Below are positions 45,339 to 54,161 of a stretch of 64,000 nt of DNA, in pieces (position 1 is the stretch's first letter; each line of letters starts with the position of its first letter). The position numbers were made by a program, and so were the translations under genes. Location: contig NZ_JAQQPS010000013.1 in assembly GCF_036688685.1 (NCBI RefSeq), positions 128,898 through 192,897 of the forward strand. Reading direction: 5' to 3'. This stretch comes from JALYUM01 sp036688685 (lineage in GTDB: Bacteria; Pseudomonadota; Gammaproteobacteria; Burkholderiales; Burkholderiaceae_D). A model generated the notes under the pieces. The model did no database searches and had not been told where the DNA came from. It was given only the letters and a program-made list of their open reading frames with translations.

Positions 45339-45499
45339 GCAAGGACCGCCGATTCCGCGCACTCAAGATGCGCCCGGATCCGCTTTCCTTCCGCCCTGTC
45401 GTTTGTCAATACCGATGTGTCGATGCCAACAGCATCAAGCATGGCCAAGGTACTTATGTCGATTGCGCCGGCAGATATTGCTTGCGTGCTCAGATTCAT
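45335..45499 (-). CDS. 54-residue small protein coupled to the LytS-type kinase
   Basis: ATG 45499 is preceded by GGAG at six nt, and the TGA stop overlaps the kinase ATG (ATGA), so the small gene is translated together with the kinase. The product begins MNLSTQAISAGAIDIST and has a hydrophobic Ala/Leu/Ile-rich first half, a charged middle (DRAEGKRIR) and one Cys. It matches nothing I know. It could be a precursor of a peptide signal, a modulator of the kinase, or only a leader. Confidence 0.55.
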   Translation of the reverse strand: MNLSTQAISAGAIDISTLAMLDAVGIDTSVLTNDRAEGKRIRAHLECAESAVLA

Positions 45500-45835
45500 C
45501 GTTCGCTCCAGCTTGTTCAGATGTTCGCAGGATGCCAACTTCGCCCGACCGGCGCACCTGCTATGCGATGAATTCTGGCAAACGCGGAATGTAAGCCAGT
45601 TTTGATTGGATTTGCCAGATGGTGCATGCACGCCGCAAGGCGCGTTCAGCTGCACGCTCGGCCGTGTTTGCCAAGGGGGCTTGATCTTCGGTGATTTAAT
45701 CCAAGCTGTCCATGTTATTTCCTTGAAGAACCATTCTGGACGCCTGTTTTTCCTTCATCGATCAAAAAACAACGGTAAGCGTCGTCCCGTCTTCGCAATT
45801 ACCCATATCTTTCCGACGCCACGACTGGACCATCT
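45500..45835. other. Intergenic region without recognised gene
   Basis: 336 nt between the tail of the lipid operon and the small gene of the LytS operon, both on the complement. Short frames exist on both strands but none has a convincing start or composition. It should contain the promoter of the two-component operon; no clear terminator for the lipid operon was found. Confidence 0.5.
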
Positions 45836-46792
45836 CTAGGCTACCCAGCAATATCGGGTGATATGAAAAAAAATCGGTGCTGCAAACAGCACTGAGTCGA
45901 GCCGGTCAAGCATACCGCCATGACCCTCGATCATCTGGCCCCAGTCCTTGATCGCCCGGTCACGCTTGATGGCTGACATGACGAGCCCGCCGAGGAATCC
46001 CATCAATGCAATGACAAAGGCGATCAAGGCCGCCTTCAGTGGCGAGCCGCAGGGCGTGATCCACCACAACGCTGCGCCCAACGCCGTGGCGCTGGCGACG
46101 CCGCCGACGAGGCCTTCCAGGGTCTTGGATGGCGACAGCCGTGGCGCGATCTGGGTTCGCCCGATCAGTTTGCCCCATACGTACTGCAGCACGTCGCTGC
46201 CCTGCACAACGATCACCAGGAAAGCGATCAGAAGCAGGTTGCGGCCCTCGAAGCCCGAAACAGGCAGCATCAACAAGGCTGGTACGTGCGACAGGCAGAA
46301 CACGCAGATCATGAGCGCCCATTGGAGACCCGCGCAGCGCTGCAGGAAACCCGTGGTGTCCGATGATAGTGCCGACAGGATGGGCATGATCAGGAAGACG
46401 ACCACCGGAATGAAGATGGCGAACAGTCCATGCCAGTTCATATAAATTAGGACGTATTGACAGGGCAGGACCAGGAAAAACGCCGCAACGATCGCCCGGT
46501 GGTCGCCGCGCCGCGTTGCGGTGATGGTGACGAATTCGCGCAGGGCAAAAAAAGACATGAGGCCGAACAGGACGATGATTGCCGTGCGTCCCAGCGCAAA
46601 TGCCAGCCCCAACACGCCCGCCATCCACCACCACGCTTTGACCCGCAAGGCAAGGTTATCGATCACCGCATGCGCCTGAGCATCCGGCGTGCGCCAGCGC
46701 AATAAAGCGGTAACAAGTGACGCGCTCAGCAAGACCCCAACAGTGCCGCCGCACAGGAGCCAGAATTCAGGCGCTAACGCTGGACTTGGCAT
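45836..46792 (-). CDS. CdsA-like CDP-diacylglycerol synthase (YnbB-like)
   Basis: 318 residues with eight or nine membrane segments and the CDP-DAG synthase signature near the C-terminus (SAIKRDRAIKDWGQMIEGHGGMLDRLDS) plus SPSKTLEG. It converts phosphatidic acid and CTP to CDP-diacylglycerol. It is the last gene of a six-gene operon and starts three nt after the acyltransferase gene. The equivalent in E. coli is ynbB, a CdsA paralogue reported to support synthesis of the glycolipid MPIase. Confidence 0.9.
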   Translation of the reverse strand: MPSPALAPEFWLLCGGTVGVLLSASLVTALLRWRTPDAQAHAVIDNLALRVKAWWWMAGVLGLAFALGRTAIIVLFGLMSFFALREFVTITATRRGDHRAIVAAFFLVLPCQYVLIYMNWHGLFAIFIPVVVFLIMPILSALSSDTTGFLQRCAGLQWALMICVFCLSHVPALLMLPVSGFEGRNLLLIAFLVIVVQGSDVLQYVWGKLIGRTQIAPRLSPSKTLEGLVGGVASATALGAALWWITPCGSPLKAALIAFVIALMGFLGGLVMSAIKRDRAIKDWGQMIEGHGGMLDRLDSVLFAAPIFFHITRYCWVA

Positions 46793-46795
46793 GGC

Positions 46796-47428
46796 CTATT
46801 CCAGGCTGGGGGCGAACCCCAGCAGAGCTGCGCGGCAGCGATGCAAGAACTGATCCTTGATCTCACCTTCCTGCAGCAGGATGGGCGCGCCAAATGTCAC
46901 CGTGCACAGTAAAGGCACGGGAATCCATTCACCCTTCGGCATCACGCGATCGAGATTGTCGATCCACACCGGGACAAACTCGATATCCGGGCACGCACAC
47001 GCAAGATGGTAGACGCCGCTTTTAAACGGTAACAGTGCCTGGTCGGTGGTGTTGCGCGTGCCTTCAGGGAAGACAATCAATGAGTCGCCCTCTTGCACAG
47101 CTTGCGTCATTTGCGCGACGGGATCGTCACCCACTTCGCGGCAGTCACAGCGGCTGATCAGCAGTGAATTGAACACGTCGATACCGATGAAGCGCCGCAA
47201 GCGGGAAGCATTCCAGTAGTCTGCGCCAGCGACCGGCCGGGTGATAAGGCGTAGTGGCGGGGGCAGGCAACCCCGGATCAGCACGAAATCAACATGACTG
47301 CGATGATTCGCGAAATAAACACGCGGGGCTGCGCTGGGCAGGCAGCCGCGCCAGCGTGCTTTTGCCCCTGTCAGCAGACGAGCCGACAGGACGATGGCAT
47401 CTGCGATTTGTCGGGCGAGCCAATTCAT
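46796..47428 (-). CDS. PlsC-like lysophospholipid acyltransferase
   Basis: 210 residues from ATG 47428, overlapping the upstream stop by four nt. PlsC motifs are present: block I NHRSHVDF (HX4D), block III FPEGTRNT and the FKSGVYHLA stretch. A hydrophobic N-terminus would anchor it to the inner membrane. It should acylate a lysophospholipid, glycerol-3-phosphate derivative or similar lipid inside this operon's pathway. Confidence 0.87.
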   Translation of the reverse strand: MNWLARQIADAIVLSARLLTGAKARWRGCLPSAAPRVYFANHRSHVDFVLIRGCLPPPLRLITRPVAGADYWNASRLRRFIGIDVFNSLLISRCDCREVGDDPVAQMTQAVQEGDSLIVFPEGTRNTTDQALLPFKSGVYHLACACPDIEFVPVWIDNLDRVMPKGEWIPVPLLCTVTFGAPILLQEGEIKDQFLHRCRAALLGFAPSLE

Positions 47429-47871
47429 GGTTGTTGAAGGAGTAAACCCATGCCGGCTGCCAGCAACTGCAGTGCCGTCACCACGACGGTGATCCTGACA
47501 AAGCGAAATGCGCCGAGTGAGCGTGCTGTTAACGAGCGGCTGGCATTGGTTCGAGTGCACAGGGCTAAAACAGCGAGCGCGTCGTCGAGTGCGGCAAGAT
47601 CGTGCGGGCCATGGGCGCTTGCGAGGACGTCAAACAACTGGCGGTCGATTTCGATGCGAAGCAACAGATACAGTTGGATGGCCGCCAGAAACAACGTCGC
47701 TGCGCCCAGCGCAGTCGCCATCGGTTTGACGTCAGTACGCTGCACAAGCACGGCCGCCAAAATCAAGCCCGCCATATTCAGATGCGCGGCGGCGCGCAAG
47801 CTGCTACCCGTTACACACGCGAGCCATTTACTGACGCCATCCGCCAGGTTGCATGTGTCTTTATATGGCAT
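47425..47871 (-). CDS. Small membrane protein of the lipid operon
   Basis: 148 residues with three or four hydrophobic helices and a conserved-looking charged loop (IEIDRQLFDVLAS). I do not recognise a family. It overlaps the upstream phosphatase gene by 11 nt and the downstream acyltransferase by four nt, which argues that it is a real, co-translated gene of the pathway. Confidence 0.75.
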   Translation of the reverse strand: MPYKDTCNLADGVSKWLACVTGSSLRAAAHLNMAGLILAAVLVQRTDVKPMATALGAATLFLAAIQLYLLLRIEIDRQLFDVLASAHGPHDLAALDDALAVLALCTRTNASRSLTARSLGAFRFVRITVVVTALQLLAAGMGLLLQQP

Positions 47872-49264
47872 CGTCCACTCCGCTTAAAGGCCGATGTTCC
47901 GTTTGATTCCGCTTCGTCGACATATAAGCCGCCAGCCCCTCCATACTGCGCGGCCCGAGCGTGACGCCAGGTCTGGCGGCACGCAGCTGTGCCAGCAACT
48001 GCGACGGCGCAACTGGCTGCGGGGATTGGTCCGCTAGCCATGCAGCTGCCACCAGCGCGCTGCGCGAATAGCCGAGCGCGCAGCAGACCAGGACCGTGCG
48101 TCCATCCGCCTGCCACGCATGGATGGTGTCCACGGCGACGCGCAGATCGCTCTCGCTTGGTACGGTCAGATCAAGTACCGGTATGCAGCGATACACGCTG
48201 GGACGAACCAGCCGCGGGAGTTCCGCTGTGAGGTCGAGCACGGCATTCGCCCCGGTGCGGCGTAGCTCGGCAGCGGTCGGAAAACGGCCCAGCCAAAGTC
48301 CTTCTGCCACGCGCGACGCGCCTGGCTGGCCGCGTGTCCACCACCTGGCATTGAAAAAGGCGCCGCACAGATAGGGCGCCAACAGGCACCAGCTTGCCAT
48401 TGGAAATGTGCCATCGGCCTGTTTTCCAAGGCCGTCTGGTCGACCGGCGTGATACTGCTGTGCGACGCAGGCGAGCGCGAGCGCGGTCCAGGCGAGCAAC
48501 AAGCCTGCGGCGAGGGTGTCGCGCACGATGGCCAGCGATAGCAGCGCCATTGCCGCTGCACCGATGCCATAACAACGTGCGATCCGACGGGTTTGCTCGC
48601 ACCGCAGTGCCCTGCCCGTCGGTTCGGAAAGCGGAAACGCAAACACGCACAGGCAGCCTGCCAGCCAGCCGCTGGGCACGTCGATGAAATGGTGCTGATA
48701 GGTCGTCAGCACAGACACGCCGATCAGCGCAAACCAGCCATGGAGTAACCACCGCCAGCCACCCCGCGCGCGCGCCGCGTAAGCCACCCATAGTATTAAG
48801 AGCAGGCTGATGTGAAGCGACGGTGCCTGATTGAATGGCTTGTCGAATCCGCCCAATAAGGTGAACAGCGTTCCGGCCCATCCATGGGCAGGAGGATGCT
48901 CGAAGGCGAAACGCAGCGGAAAGGCGACAAAGCAGGCGACCGAAATCAATTGCGCCGCCAGCAGCCGCTTTGCGTGCGTCAACAGCATCGCGCGTGTTGA
49001 CCAAAGAAAGAAGGAACCGGCGTAGAAAAAATCGATCGACCAGTACGGCAGTATCGTCCAGGGAATGAATGGAATGTGCCGCTCCCACGCGAAGTACAGG
49101 GACGGAATATCGACGCGCTGGCTGGCAAGCCAGTTTGACCAGGCATAGGAGGTAAAAAACAGCGCGCCCATGCCGGCCAGCAGCAACGGCGCAAGCCAAT
49201 TCGGTTTCGGGCCTGGCGGCAAAGGCAGCTGATCCGCCCGGATGCGTAGCCGCTCGTTCGTCAC
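47861..49264 (-). CDS. PAP2 - dual-specificity phosphatase fusion (YnbD-like)
   Basis: 467 residues from GTG 49264 (GTGA overlap with the preceding stop). The N-terminal ~300 residues are a polytopic PAP2 domain with SLHISLLLILW and YQHHFIDVPSGWLAG. The C-terminal ~150 residues are a cysteine phosphatase with C395-x5-R401 in VCCALGYSRSA. The usual His before the catalytic Cys is itself Cys. It probably dephosphorylates a lipid-linked or glycerophosphate intermediate, comparable to PGP phosphatases of either fold. Confidence 0.88.
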   Translation of the reverse strand: MTNERLRIRADQLPLPPGPKPNWLAPLLLAGMGALFFTSYAWSNWLASQRVDIPSLYFAWERHIPFIPWTILPYWSIDFFYAGSFFLWSTRAMLLTHAKRLLAAQLISVACFVAFPLRFAFEHPPAHGWAGTLFTLLGGFDKPFNQAPSLHISLLLILWVAYAARARGGWRWLLHGWFALIGVSVLTTYQHHFIDVPSGWLAGCLCVFAFPLSEPTGRALRCEQTRRIARCYGIGAAAMALLSLAIVRDTLAAGLLLAWTALALACVAQQYHAGRPDGLGKQADGTFPMASWCLLAPYLCGAFFNARWWTRGQPGASRVAEGLWLGRFPTAAELRRTGANAVLDLTAELPRLVRPSVYRCIPVLDLTVPSESDLRVAVDTIHAWQADGRTVLVCCALGYSRSALVAAAWLADQSPQPVAPSQLLAQLRAARPGVTLGPRSMEGLAAYMSTKRNQTEHRPLSGVDDAI

Positions 49265-51042
49265 GCTGCGTGTCCAATCCGCCGTGCCAGGCTGACGGTG
49301 AAGATACCCCATGGATCAATGCGCTGCGCGATCTTCTCGAAACCCGCTTCGCGCACCAACTCGTCCATTTCTGCTTGCGGACGGCGCCGCATGACCCAGG
49401 CAGAACCCTGCCGGTGACTGGTCAGTGCGCGGGCGATAAATTCCAGTTGCGGATGCCACGGTTGGCCCGTGTAGATCAGATAGCCTCCCGCACCGACTGC
49501 CTGGGCCAGACCGCCCAGCGAGCGGGCGACCATGTCGTTGTCGCCGAACAGCTCATACAGGCCCGATACGATGGCAAGTGTTGGCGCCTTGAGTGTGGCG
49601 AGGCTGCGCGCATCGAACGCGTCGCCTGTCTCAAAACGCGCCAGGCGCTCGAGTCCTTTGCTGCGGATGAGCGCGCGCCCCTGCTGCACATTGATATCGC
49701 TGTAGTCGCGCAGCAAAATATCTTGTACCTCCGCGCCGTTGATGCGCGCCTTCTGCGAGGCCAGCGCATCGAGCACGTAGCGGCCATGACCGGCCGCGAT
49801 ATCGACAATGCGTACTGGCACGCTGGCATGATGCAGCCGAAGAATGGCATTCCCGATCAGTTCCTCGACGTGCTGCTTGCGCTGGCGGATACCGCGCCAG
49901 CCAATGGCATCGAGGTAATTGCGGTCGACCATACGGCCGATCCCGAAACGCCCCGCCGCCTGGTTGCGGTAGACGTAATCCAGGGTTGAGCCGGAATCAA
50001 AGCCCGTCTGATGCCCGAGCCTGACACCATCGGACAAAACACCTCCCAGCCGCAAGCCGGCGCGCGTCATGCCCCAGTACAAGGCGGCTGGGCTACCAGT
50101 GGCCGGTGGCTTGGCCAGGCGGTCGGCTTCATCCTTGAAACTACCGCGCAGGTGCGCCTGGCGCAGCGACACCGGTGTCGCTGGCGACGCCAGTTCGCGT
50201 CCAATGAAGCGCCGTATCGCCGCCACCGCTGGCGCGCGATCGCGTTCTCCCAGCGTGTCATGAAAGAAGCCGTCGAGCACGATGCACTCTTTGACATGCG
50301 AGCCGAGCCGCCCAAAGAATGCGTCCTGGGGTCCACGATGGACCACCCAATCTGCCCCGGAGATCAACAGCAATGTGGGCACGGTAATGGCCGCTGCGTT
50401 TTCCACAATGCGCTGCGCGGTGTCGTACAGATCGAGCAGGATATTGACGGCGATTGGCCGCGTGATGAGCGGATCCTGGCGATAGCTGGCGATGCGCGCC
50501 GGATCATGCGTCAGGTATGTTGGCTTCACGTAGCTGTTGACGAAAAACGTTCCGCGCAGCCGATACAGCAGGCGCAGTCCCGCGCGGGCAAATGGCACAT
50601 ACAGTTTCACCTTGAAGGCGGGCGAGGCCACCACCAGGCAGCGTATGCGCGGCGCGTAGTCATGCACCCAGGTGGTGGCCAGCACGGCGCCGACGCTTTG
50701 CGCAATGACGGATATCTGCTCGACCCGGATACCATAGGTGTCCGTGATATGGTCGACAAAGGTCTGGACATCGCGCACCGAGTCCGCCAGGCTCGGACTG
50801 TAGCCGCGCTCGCCTGGTGAACGGCCGTGACCGCGCGCGTCCCACGCGAAAAAGGCGTGGTCAGGCAGGTCCAGTTCATCGCACAGGTGGGCCACCCGGC
50901 CGGAATGCTCGTGCCCTCGATGGAACAGAATGACCGCATCTTGCGTATTTTGCGCATGCGAGCTGACGGCCGGCCAGTAGCGATAGAACAGCGATTGGCC
51001 ATCATGGGTGACAAAAGAAGACTCTGACGGATTGCGTGTCAT
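49261..51042 (-). CDS. Alpha/beta hydrolase - SAM methyltransferase fusion (YnbC-like)
   Basis: 593 residues. The first ~300 form a monoacylglycerol-lipase-like hydrolase (FHRGHEHSGR, FAWDARGHGRSPGERG, nucleophile in AQSVGA, D in SGADWVVH, H in GFFHDTLGE). The remainder is a class I methyltransferase (VRIVDIAAGHGRYVLDAL, the SAM motif I). Together they suggest acyl or head-group removal coupled to methyl transfer on a lipid. The stop overlaps the phosphatase start; the start overlaps the stop of the gene at 51039 by four nt. Confidence 0.88.
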   Translation of the reverse strand: MTRNPSESSFVTHDGQSLFYRYWPAVSSHAQNTQDAVILFHRGHEHSGRVAHLCDELDLPDHAFFAWDARGHGRSPGERGYSPSLADSVRDVQTFVDHITDTYGIRVEQISVIAQSVGAVLATTWVHDYAPRIRCLVVASPAFKVKLYVPFARAGLRLLYRLRGTFFVNSYVKPTYLTHDPARIASYRQDPLITRPIAVNILLDLYDTAQRIVENAAAITVPTLLLISGADWVVHRGPQDAFFGRLGSHVKECIVLDGFFHDTLGERDRAPAVAAIRRFIGRELASPATPVSLRQAHLRGSFKDEADRLAKPPATGSPAALYWGMTRAGLRLGGVLSDGVRLGHQTGFDSGSTLDYVYRNQAAGRFGIGRMVDRNYLDAIGWRGIRQRKQHVEELIGNAILRLHHASVPVRIVDIAAGHGRYVLDALASQKARINGAEVQDILLRDYSDINVQQGRALIRSKGLERLARFETGDAFDARSLATLKAPTLAIVSGLYELFGDNDMVARSLGGLAQAVGAGGYLIYTGQPWHPQLEFIARALTSHRQGSAWVMRRRPQAEMDELVREAGFEKIAQRIDPWGIFTVSLARRIGHAA

Positions 51043-51674
51043 AAGATCGGCTCCGAAGATTGCGTTGAGATCTGCCTGGATTCAATGATTCCGCCGCGCA
51101 CCCGCTTGAAAATGGTCAGGATCGACAAAGTCGACAACCCGATCCACACAATGTGACCCAGCGGACCAAGGCCCATTCCGAGCCCGATCCAGAGCGATAG
51201 CGCGCCAAGGATGAACGCACGGTCGCTCTTGCCGAGCGGCCCGTCGTAGCGTCGACTGGCGCGCGCCAGTGGCCCTATCAGGCCAGCGCATTCGACCAGG
51301 ACCGCCGACAAGGCAAACACAAACACGTCGGCACCGCCAAACGCGCTTGTCTGAACAAAAGGGGCGATCAAGGCCAGGTCGGAAACGATGTCTCCCAGCT
51401 CGTTGAGATATGCGCCCAGTGTGCTTTGCTGCCCGTGCTCCCGGGCCAGCATGCCATCGATGGCGTTGAGCGCCATCCGCATGAAAAGCCATGGCGGCAG
51501 GATCAGAAACAGCGCCGGCCGCTGTGCCAGCGCCGCGACCAGAGCGCCGACCACCAGCGAGGCAATTGCTGCAAGCACGGTCACCTGGTTGGCGCGCACC
51601 CCGCAACTGGCAAGGCGTCGCACCAAGGGCCGAAGCCACGCCTGGAACTGCGGCTTGATCTGATAGAGGGTCAT
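51039..51674 (-). CDS. CDP-alcohol phosphatidyltransferase-like protein (YnbA-like)
   Basis: 211 residues from ATG 51674 with five or six membrane helices. The family motif DxxDGxxARx8GxxxDxxxD is recognisable but altered: N70-x2-D73-G-x2-A-R78-x8-G87-x3-N91-x3-D95. Asn thus replaces two of the four metal-binding or catalytic Asp residues. Normal members transfer a phosphatidyl group from CDP-diacylglycerol to an alcohol. It is the first gene of the lipid operon; the frame is open upstream to 51821 but without better start evidence. Confidence 0.85.
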   Translation of the reverse strand: MTLYQIKPQFQAWLRPLVRRLASCGVRANQVTVLAAIASLVVGALVAALAQRPALFLILPPWLFMRMALNAIDGMLAREHGQQSTLGAYLNELGDIVSDLALIAPFVQTSAFGGADVFVFALSAVLVECAGLIGPLARASRRYDGPLGKSDRAFILGALSLWIGLGMGLGPLGHIVWIGLSTLSILTIFKRVRGGIIESRQISTQSSEPIL

Positions 51675-52058
51675 GGCATGCCGCCTTGCTCCAGCGCGTG
51701 TGTCGCGCTCAATATGCTGATCGGTGACGTCGAAAAAAGCTGTCGCAGTGCTGACTGGCTTGCAAGATCCGGCGTGAAGATAGTTGCATGGAGGAATGAT
51801 CGTCACATTGACGCTGGGCAAGTCCCGTCAAAGGCTGCGCCTGCGTTCATCGCATCATTGACTGGTGTGTCGGGTAAGAGGTTGCGGCCGTCATCTACTG
51901 GCTTGCGGGTTTGTTTGCACGGGCGCTCGTGGGGGGCCACGATGGTAATGCAGCCTGACTGGCCAAGGTAGAAATAATATGGTATCCAGTTAATGCGCCG
52001 TCGACTTAATCCAAGTGATGTGAACGAAAAGTGAGAAGTTCAAATCAATGGACAAACG
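51675..52058. other. Control region between lipid operon and accessory zone
   Basis: 384 nt holding no convincing gene. The base composition shifts from GC-rich to AT-rich near 51970, marking the beginning of foreign-looking DNA. The promoter of the divergent lipid operon should lie here. Confidence 0.5.
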
Positions 52059-52502
52059 ATGATATTTTATACATTCACTGCACTTTTGTCTCAGCTTGCG
52101 ATTGCACTTATATGGTTTTTAATCGTAGACTTGGGCAAAAACGATGCCGATATCAGAGGTATTGGCGTGTATCTGGTACTGATTAGTGGGATTCCGCTTA
52201 TCACACATTGCCTTACCAATATTGTGATTTGCAGGGTACTCAAAGACCGGCCATTCATCATCGCTTTCCTCTTGTCTATTTTCATCTACATCGGTGAATT
52301 CGTTATATATCTCGAAATAGTGACTGGTTCGGGCAGTGGACATTTTGATCAAGATATAGTTATTTTCTTTTCATTTTCGCTCATCCCGATGATCTCTAAT
52401 CTTCTATTATTTTGGCTCGTCGGAATCAGGCACAGTGATTTTTTTGAAGGATGCAAAATACAAAGGGTATGGAAAAGGAAAAATAGCGGCCTATTGTTAT
52501 AG
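52059..52502 (+). CDS. Small AT-rich membrane protein, unknown function
   Basis: 147 residues with four hydrophobic helices, low GC (far below neighbours) and a short basic tail. I do not recognise a family; proteins of this build are frequent in accessory islands. ATG 52059 overlaps the stop of a four-codon frame starting at 52048. No strong ribosome site is visible. Confidence 0.55.
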   Translation: MIFYTFTALLSQLAIALIWFLIVDLGKNDADIRGIGVYLVLISGIPLITHCLTNIVICRVLKDRPFIIAFLLSIFIYIGEFVIYLEIVTGSGSGHFDQDIVIFFSFSLIPMISNLLLFWLVGIRHSDFFEGCKIQRVWKRKNSGLLL

Positions 52503-52507
52503 GCCGT

Positions 52508-52681
52508 TGTGAGGGTGACTTTGTCCATTTGCGGAAGAACGCGAAGCTGGCGCACGACAAGGCGTCGGGGCGCAAAGTCTTGCCCCTGCTGACAGACTAC
52601 ACCGCGCTCTTCAAGCAGTTCGGCGACAACCCGGACTGCAAGCGGTGGTTGACGGACTCGGTGTTTGATGCGACGTATCAG
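52508..52681 (+). pseudogene. Fragment resembling the C-terminus of a type I restriction endonuclease subunit
   Basis: The frame FVHLRKNAKLAHDKASG...LLTDYTALFKQFGDNPD...WLTDSVFDATYQ reads like the end of an HsdR-type helicase/nuclease (family memory only). It lacks everything upstream, and after DATYQ the sequence becomes unrelated. I regard it as a leftover of a deleted or displaced restriction gene. Confidence 0.35.
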
Positions 52682-53002
52682 AAGCGCCTCACAGGCACGA
52701 CGGCCGCGCCAGGCCAGCGGCCGTCGCACCCCGGGTCTGTGCCTGAGACGTCAAGTCAGTCGGGCGCATTTTCTCGTTTAACAAATAAAACCCTTCCCGA
52801 TCGGCGCCAGCTGTGTTTCCCGGTCGAATCGCGTCGGCGCAGCCTGCCCCGTTTGTGCAGCCGCCATACCGCGCCCAGCATCGGCGGCGAACGGTTCGGC
52901 GGCAGCAACCGCGTCGACCAAGCGCTCCACCATGTCGACGCCCTCGACCGGAAACGTTCCGCCCCCCTCCCGGTAACGCCGCAGCTTGTACAGGAAGTGG
53001 CG
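52682..53002. other. GC-rich stretch without recognised gene
   Basis: Frames on both strands exist (for example 52778-53041 on the complement) but none resembles a known family or has a good start. Most of it may be eroded 3' part of the transposase gene whose 5' end is at 53132. Confidence 0.4.
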
Positions 53003-53132
53003 CTCCGATCCCATTATAAAGTGTCTATTCCGAGATGCCATTCTCCTTCGCCAGGGCCGACACCGACCTGTTCTCCGGCGGCATCATCTGCCGAAGAATG
53101 GCTTCCTTGCGTTCTGCTCGATACTGGTTCAC
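53003..53132 (-). pseudogene. Transposase (IS3-type OrfA-like) 5' remnant with nonsense mutation
   Basis: GTG 53132 opens a frame YRAERKEAILRQMMPPENRSVSALAKENGISE, the typical N-terminal helix-turn-helix of IS transposases whose next residues are usually QTLYNWR. Here the frame continues as TAG-TLYNG: the Gln codon has become amber at 53025-53027 and Trp has become Gly. Downstream similarity fades. Confidence 0.65.
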
Positions 53133-53327
53133 TGCACGTCTTTGCTCCGCCCCGCATGGATTAAATTGATTCAAGTGACGCGACATCTATCCTGACATAG
53201 GGGGAACTGTCGATAATATTTACATGGTAACGATTTTGGATTAGCTAAGGCTTTGTAAACACAGAGGAATAATTATTGGCATCGAAATTGCTTGCAATGG
53301 TGAATCCAACCATAAAGAAAGCTCGCC

Positions 53328-54161
53328 ATGAAAACGGAACGTTTGATTGCTTTTTTCGGAGGTTTACTGGTGTCGGCGGTGACGCAAGCTGGGCCGTTGC
53401 TCGAATCGCTCGACTATGTTCGATTTTATGGGTCGAACGACCCTGCTGGCTGGTATGCCTGCGAGAACCGCACAGGGGCGGGATGCGCTGGATCGGTTGC
53501 AGTGCCAGAAACCAACTGGACTCTGAATTTCAAGGCCTCGGGCACGGGTGGATATGGAATCCTGAAAGCGCGTGCGGAGGTCGAGCTGACAGGCGATGCC
53601 AGCCAAGGCGAGTTCCCATCCTTCGCTTCCGTCGGCGCACGTACCAGCTTCCGTGACGTGTATGTATTTCATGGAGGCAATGGAACTGGAACTGCGCAAT
53701 TCAATTTTGCCGTGGACGGCATCGCTGACAGTAGCGGCGGCGCGACTGCCCGCAGTTTATTTCAATATGTTCCCGTGATTGGCGGGTACGAAATGTGGGA
53801 TCAACAGCGGAATTTCGAAGTGCGAGACGGCGTTGCGACTGTCACTGTGCCATTTCAATTCAACCGGCCCACTGAATTCATCATCGGTTTCTACGCACTG
53901 GCACAGATCTGGAGTTGGGAGCCAGACAGCAAGGCGGTCGCCGATTTCAGCAACACAGCTATTTTGAATCAAATTATCGTTCGAGACGAGCGCGGGAATC
54001 TGGTGAAAGATTTCAGTGTTACAGCAGAGTCAGGTACGGACTATACGGCGACGGGAGTCGTGCCGGAACCGACTACTGCCCTACTAATGCTGGCGGGCAT
54101 ACTCGCATTGGAAGGGGGACGTCGTCGGGCATTATTGCAGAAGCGGGTTGTTTCTCATTGA
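53328..54161 (+). CDS. PEP-CTERM sorting domain protein
   Basis: 277 residues: signal peptide (LLVSAVTQA), a beta-rich secreted domain of about 215 residues, and a C-terminal sorting tail made of VPEPTTALLMLAG, a hydrophobic helix and a basic end (GGRRR). PEP-CTERM proteins are recognised by the EpsH-type exosortase and are tied to exopolysaccharide and biofilm production. The exosortase gene is not in this window. The function of the secreted domain is unknown. Confidence 0.85.
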   Translation: MKTERLIAFFGGLLVSAVTQAGPLLESLDYVRFYGSNDPAGWYACENRTGAGCAGSVAVPETNWTLNFKASGTGGYGILKARAEVELTGDASQGEFPSFASVGARTSFRDVYVFHGGNGTGTAQFNFAVDGIADSSGGATARSLFQYVPVIGGYEMWDQQRNFEVRDGVATVTVPFQFNRPTEFIIGFYALAQIWSWEPDSKAVADFSNTAILNQIIVRDERGNLVKDFSVTAESGTDYTATGVVPEPTTALLMLAGILALEGGRRRALLQKRVVSH

